A stretch of DNA of 42,420 bases, taken from Candidatus Omnitrophota bacterium (GTDB taxonomy: Bacteria > Omnitrophota > Gorgyraeia > JABMRN01). The notes beneath the pieces were generated by a model. The model saw nothing but the letters and a program-made list of their open reading frames with translations, did not search any database and was not told where the DNA came from. A program made the translations under genes and the position numbers. The stretch covers positions 27,213 through 69,632 of the forward strand of contig JAQVOV010000002.1 in NCBI GenBank assembly GCA_028702395.1, given 5' to 3'. Of this stretch, positions 39,496 through 42,420 are shown piece after piece; position 1 is the stretch's first letter, and each line of letters begins with the position of its first letter.

Positions 39496-40692
39496 TTACT
39501 TTTTTGCTATTTCAATTAAATAATTCAAAGTTCCTTCAGCTTTAACTTGTAATGCTTGCAATTGCTTCTTATCAAACGAATGTCGCACCTTGTGTGTCCC
39601 ACCTTGGAAAAGATCAATGAACGCTAAACTAGAGGTTACATCTGTAGAAACAAAGTGTTCAAGTTTACCTGTCTTTATATTACGACATATATATTCTATT
39701 CTTGCTTTTCGTGTCGGTTTGTTATTCTGGTAATATTGTGGCTCTGAACTCCACTTTTCCACTTTTTTTGTTGGTGCTAAAGAATGTAATAAATGTGTGA
39801 AAAGCTCTCTTATCGAAACGCAAAAATGTCTAACTCTATCTGGATTATTTGAAGCTAAAGCATTACAAGCCCCTCTCCACATATTAATAAAATCTGAATC
39901 TATCATTTGAAGGTTTTTTTCAAGCTTATTTGTAATATATTCTTCAACAACTTTCTTTTTTTCTTTTTTAAAACTATCATCCAAATCAGTTCTGGTAGAT
40001 ATGTTTTTATATAAATCAACTTCATTAAAATATTCTATTGAGGTTAACTCCGTTAGTGGCATTCCTAACTCAACCATTGTATTAGGGGAAGTTCTCCAAG
40101 TATTACACATATCATTAAAATTGTGTGTCATACTTTCTATACCTGTAAATAAGCTATGTTTGTCTTCATGTTCAAAAGGAAGAAACGTGCCTACGTTACT
40201 GGGATAAATCAAACTAAGATCTTGTTCTGCAAATATACTGTTTTCTGAAATTTTAGTTAAACTTGACTGATAAGACAATTCGGATAACTTTAATGTTACA
40301 TCTTCTCCTAAATTGAGATTTTCAAAACCTGTCAATGAAGCATTCTTATAGGGATCATATATAAAAGGATTGTTTTCGTGATTATACTCAAGAGCTACAG
40401 AACTTATTATATCTTGTGTCATAAGCCCTGCCATATTAAGATTAATATCTCTTCCCATTCTAAGCAACTCAGTACTTTCTTTATACAAATTTAGTTCTGG
40501 AAGAGAGGCTACCATTTTGGTAGTATCTTGAATTCCCCAAGATACTAAATTGTCCACTTTCAAATATAAATTATTATCTTTAAAAAACTCCGAATTGTTT
40601 TCTAAACCAGTGAAAAACGGTTCTGTTCTTATCTTGTAACATTCCATACAATTAATTGCGTTTGAATACCCCTCATATATTTCTTTATCCAT
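39496..40692 (-). CDS. Unknown protein with HEPN-like C-terminal domain (398 aa)
   Basis: Start at the ATG at 40692, with AAAGGAGG before it (an upstream ATG at 40755 overlaps a terminator). Residues 1-230 are acidic and low in recognisable motifs, with recurring LTGFENL/FTGLENN/FTGIESM words. Residues 240-398 look like a helical domain: MWRGACNALASNNPDRVRHF then IRELFTHLL, which contains RX4H (R295-H300), the catalytic pattern of HEPN ribonucleases. The order NPDRVRH, RELFTHLL, YICRN, FIDLFQGGTHKVRHSF resembles C-terminal domains described as pPIWI-associating nucleases, from memory only. A role in defence or toxicity is an inference. Confidence 0.6.
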   Translation of the reverse strand: MDKEIYEGYSNAINCMECYKIRTEPFFTGLENNSEFFKDNNLYLKVDNLVSWGIQDTTKMVASLPELNLYKESTELLRMGRDINLNMAGLMTQDIISSVALEYNHENNPFIYDPYKNASLTGFENLNLGEDVTLKLSELSYQSSLTKISENSIFAEQDLSLIYPSNVGTFLPFEHEDKHSLFTGIESMTHNFNDMCNTWRTSPNTMVELGMPLTELTSIEYFNEVDLYKNISTRTDLDDSFKKEKKKVVEEYITNKLEKNLQMIDSDFINMWRGACNALASNNPDRVRHFCVSIRELFTHLLHSLAPTKKVEKWSSEPQYYQNNKPTRKARIEYICRNIKTGKLEHFVSTDVTSSLAFIDLFQGGTHKVRHSFDKKQLQALQVKAEGTLNYLIEIAKK

Positions 40693-40699
40693 CTTCCCT

Positions 40700-40728
40700 C
40701 CTTTATCAAAAAAGGGACGCTGAAGGCG
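40700..40728 (-). terminator. Terminator/attenuator before the HEPN-like gene
   Basis: Minus strand AAGGGGCGC-CTTCA-GCGTCCCTTTTTT: seven-pair stem, five-base loop, T6, ending just before the Shine-Dalgarno of the next gene. There is no room for a new promoter after it, so the downstream gene depends on read-through. Confidence 0.75.
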
Positions 40729-40757
40729 CCCCTTTCCCCGTAATTCTTCCCCCAAAT

Positions 40758-41336
40758 TTATTTCTTTAACCCTTTTAATCTTTCTAAATCTACCTTTTGC
40801 TCCTTAATAATCCTTTGCGGGAAATTATCATACTTGTTTTCCATCACCCAAATAGCTTTTTCCTTGTTTTCTATAGCTCTTTTTATATTTCCCTGTTTTT
40901 CAGCAACAGCTGACATTCCCAAATAACCAGCAGGTGCATCACCAGCTTTATTAATCAATATTTCATTAATACCTTTGGCACTATCCAAATCCCCCATTAA
41001 CACATAGACTTTTTCTAAATCATTTAATCTTTGAAAGTTCATTGCTTTATCACGATCTCTCTTCATTTGAGAAAACAGCAAATCTTCTGCCTCTTTGTAC
41101 ATTTTATACTCAATACAAGCGTTATAAGCAGCTACTTCATATTCAGTTTTTTTCGGGTTAAGACGAAGTGCTTCTTTAAGAAAAACTACTCCTTTTTGAG
41201 GATCACCATTTGAGAGGTAAAAATAACCCTTATCTGCATATTCTCTAGATTTATATACTTGAGAAAATAAAACTCCAGCAACAATTAAAAAGAAAGAAAC
41301 AAAAACTAAAACCAATATTACTATTTTTTTTATCAT
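40758..41336 (-). CDS. Membrane-anchored TPR protein
   Basis: 192 residues. An N-terminal membrane helix (IVILVLVFVSFFLIVAGVLF, about 5-24) anchors a domain of three or four tetratricopeptide repeats, for example ADKGYFYLSNGDPQKGVVFLKEALRLNP (34-61) and APAGYLGMSAVAEKQGNIKRAIENKEKA. Probably a scaffold on the outer face of the inner membrane. Its ATG overlaps the stop of the preceding gene (ATGA). Function unknown. Confidence 0.75.
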   Translation of the reverse strand: MIKKIVILVLVFVSFFLIVAGVLFSQVYKSREYADKGYFYLSNGDPQKGVVFLKEALRLNPKKTEYEVAAYNACIEYKMYKEAEDLLFSQMKRDRDKAMNFQRLNDLEKVYVLMGDLDSAKGINEILINKAGDAPAGYLGMSAVAEKQGNIKRAIENKEKAIWVMENKYDNFPQRIIKEQKVDLERLKGLKK

Positions 41337-42319
41337 ATTCCTATCCCTGCCTTTCTTAATAAATCTTTTGCCCTTTCCTCATCTTCTACTCTATGCAATT
41401 GCACACCAACCCCATCATCAACTTTGACGCAAACACTCCATCTATACAAATCATCTTCTCCTTGCAATAACTTCCCAAGTCTTTCTGTAGTTATATAATA
41501 TGTTCCTTCTCCATTAATTAAAGGTTGAACAGAATCTAGCCCTGCTTCTAACACACTCCAATAAGCAGAAATTTTGTCGTTTGCATCAGCCTGCTCTATA
41601 TCAAATCTATTACCTAAATCATCTAAAATCTCTTGATTCGGCAAAGAACCAGAACTCCCGCCTCCTAATTTTTTAAAAAACCTAACTCCCATTGAAGCAA
41701 TTTTATCTTGATAACTTACAACAACTAATTCCTGATCTGGTCTCCACACATTAGAACCAGAACCATAAATCTCTCCCATATCACTAGGATCATTGTATAA
41801 CTTTTCCTCATTAGAAGATCTCCCCCCATCATAAAAACTAATATTTTCTAATTGAAGTCTTCTCTCTATTTTTTCAAAAACTTCTGGTTCAGATTGATGA
41901 AATAAATTTATTTTAGTCTTATCTATTGCCCTATCTATTTTAAAAAACAAATTATTCCAACCATCAGAAACAACTTCCCATAATGAAGGATTAGTCTGTG
42001 ATAAAATCTCTGATATTTCTACTATTTTATCATTTTTATAATTTATAACATCATCTGCAAAAGCATCTGGAAACCAAAAACTATTTCCTCCAGAACTAGA
42101 AGAAACTGCAAGAGCATCTAATCCAAGTTCTAATTGCATTTCTGTTAAATTATACTTTGCCATCAAAAAGTCATCTTGCTGAGAACTTAAATCATTAACT
42201 TTAAAAGAAGTAAGTTCAGGAAAACTAATAGCACCTTCAGAAAATTTAACAGTTGCATCTAAATCATAAGAATACAAAAAACCATTGTAAACATACGAAA
42301 CAGGGTCAGGTCTCCACAT
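41333..42319 (-). CDS. Unknown protein (328 aa)
   Basis: Not recognised. Acidic, no signal peptide or membrane segment visible. WRPDPVSYVYNGFLYSYD opens it, and a WRPDQELVVVSY stretch recurs at about residue 192, hinting at an internal repeat. Glycine/serine stretches (SSSSGGNSFW, KKLGGGSSGSL) separate blocks. The C-terminal third (YYITTERLGKLLQGEDDLYRWSVCVKVDDGVGVQLHRV) looks like a small alpha/beta domain. It overlaps the preceding partial frame by 14 bp and the TPR gene by 4 bp, so it belongs to a tight operon. An in-frame stop five codons upstream fixes the frame start here. Confidence 0.6.
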   Translation of the reverse strand: MWRPDPVSYVYNGFLYSYDLDATVKFSEGAISFPELTSFKVNDLSSQQDDFLMAKYNLTEMQLELGLDALAVSSSSGGNSFWFPDAFADDVINYKNDKIVEISEILSQTNPSLWEVVSDGWNNLFFKIDRAIDKTKINLFHQSEPEVFEKIERRLQLENISFYDGGRSSNEEKLYNDPSDMGEIYGSGSNVWRPDQELVVVSYQDKIASMGVRFFKKLGGGSSGSLPNQEILDDLGNRFDIEQADANDKISAYWSVLEAGLDSVQPLINGEGTYYITTERLGKLLQGEDDLYRWSVCVKVDDGVGVQLHRVEDEERAKDLLRKAGIGI

Positions 42320-42420
42320 TCCACACTTTTTCTATTCTACTAATTATTTTATCCAGTTTCTTATCTTTTTTTCTTTTCTTTTCTACACGTTTACATAATA
42401 TACTAATTCCTGTATCACCT
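42306..42420 (-). CDS. C-terminal end of an unknown gene, cut by the window edge
   Basis: An open frame enters from the window edge and ends with TGA at 42308-42306 after a lysine-rich stretch (RVEKKRKKDKKLDK) and VWNVET. It overlaps the next gene by 14 bp, like the other junctions of this operon. Too short to identify. Confidence 0.5.
   Translation of the reverse strand, partial: GDTGISILCKRVEKKRKKDKKLDKIISRIEKVWNVET

Noticed and set aside
40693..40755. Upstream ATG (40755) as start of the HEPN-like gene
   Set aside because: The extension would be translated through the terminator hairpin, and AAAGGAGG precedes the ATG at 40692.
1..42420. tRNA, rRNA or complete insertion sequence
   Set aside because: I saw no cloverleaf, no rRNA segment and no transposase-like protein on either strand; a tRNA scan could still find one I missed.

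Overview
The window is a low-GC (roughly one third G+C) bacterial chromosome segment. Almost every gene lies on the minus strand, so transcription runs from high to low coordinates; the one clear plus-strand gene is a Fic gene at 35900-37003. The gene content points to a Gram-negative, meso-diaminopimelate-type bacterium: the MurE substrate motif is DNPR, there is an outer-membrane DUF2490 protein, and there is a TIGR04073 exosortase-associated protein. A PVC-neighbour lineage such as Omnitrophota would fit, but that placement is an inference and was not tested.

Layout in transcription order. 42.4-39.5 kb holds an operon of unrecognised proteins ending in a 398-residue protein with a HEPN-like RX4H motif. 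39.2-38.4 kb is a HigB/HigA-type toxin-antitoxin pair with two operator palindromes. 38.3-37.2 kb is a pentapeptide-like/K+ channel protein split by one in-frame TGA. 37.0-35.7 kb is a Fic-DUF4172 gene driven by a perfect consensus promoter inside repeated TGCGGAG palindromes. 35.7-35.2 kb has a 38-unit heptamer array and a 55-residue zinc ribbon protein. 35.0-29.7 kb carries a D-lactate dehydrogenase-like gene, an Rrf2-YezD and TauE/SafE-DUF2490 group (probable sulfur handling), a radical SAM/SPASM gene and a second TauE/SafE gene. 29.6-26.3 kb carries TreT (trehalose synthesis), a yeast-FCY1-like cytosine deaminase and CorA, with 72-bp inverted repeats around the first two. 26.1-25.3 kb has the TIGR04073 protein and a small HTH regulator.

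24.9-7.1 kb is a near-complete dcw cluster: mraZ, two small unknown genes, rsmH, ftsL, ftsI, murE, murF, mraY, murD, ftsW, murG, murC, murB, ddl, ftsQ, ftsA. It starts with a strong promoter and three tandem MraZ boxes. ftsZ is not in its usual place after ftsA, and FtsA is about 60 residues short in the region of subdomain 2B, which binds FtsZ. 6.6-0 kb holds a 55-residue unknown protein, rsfS, argS, a reduced Mfd and fhs.

The most striking feature is a family of intergenic fold-back elements built from degenerate 7-bp (sometimes 6-bp) tandem words. They fill every larger gap of the dcw operon. Each element has two arms that are reverse-complementary to each other but differ in sequence from element to element. 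Inner cores are shared (AGGACGTTCCA; ATCTTTAAATCAATT), and four copies end in the same GCTATAAAGGAG, which is the Shine-Dalgarno of the next gene. Elements also form the 3' coding ends of murF and murE. Nested in or near them are GTAGGGGC palindromes and other hairpins. This family is the best candidate here for an undescribed system.
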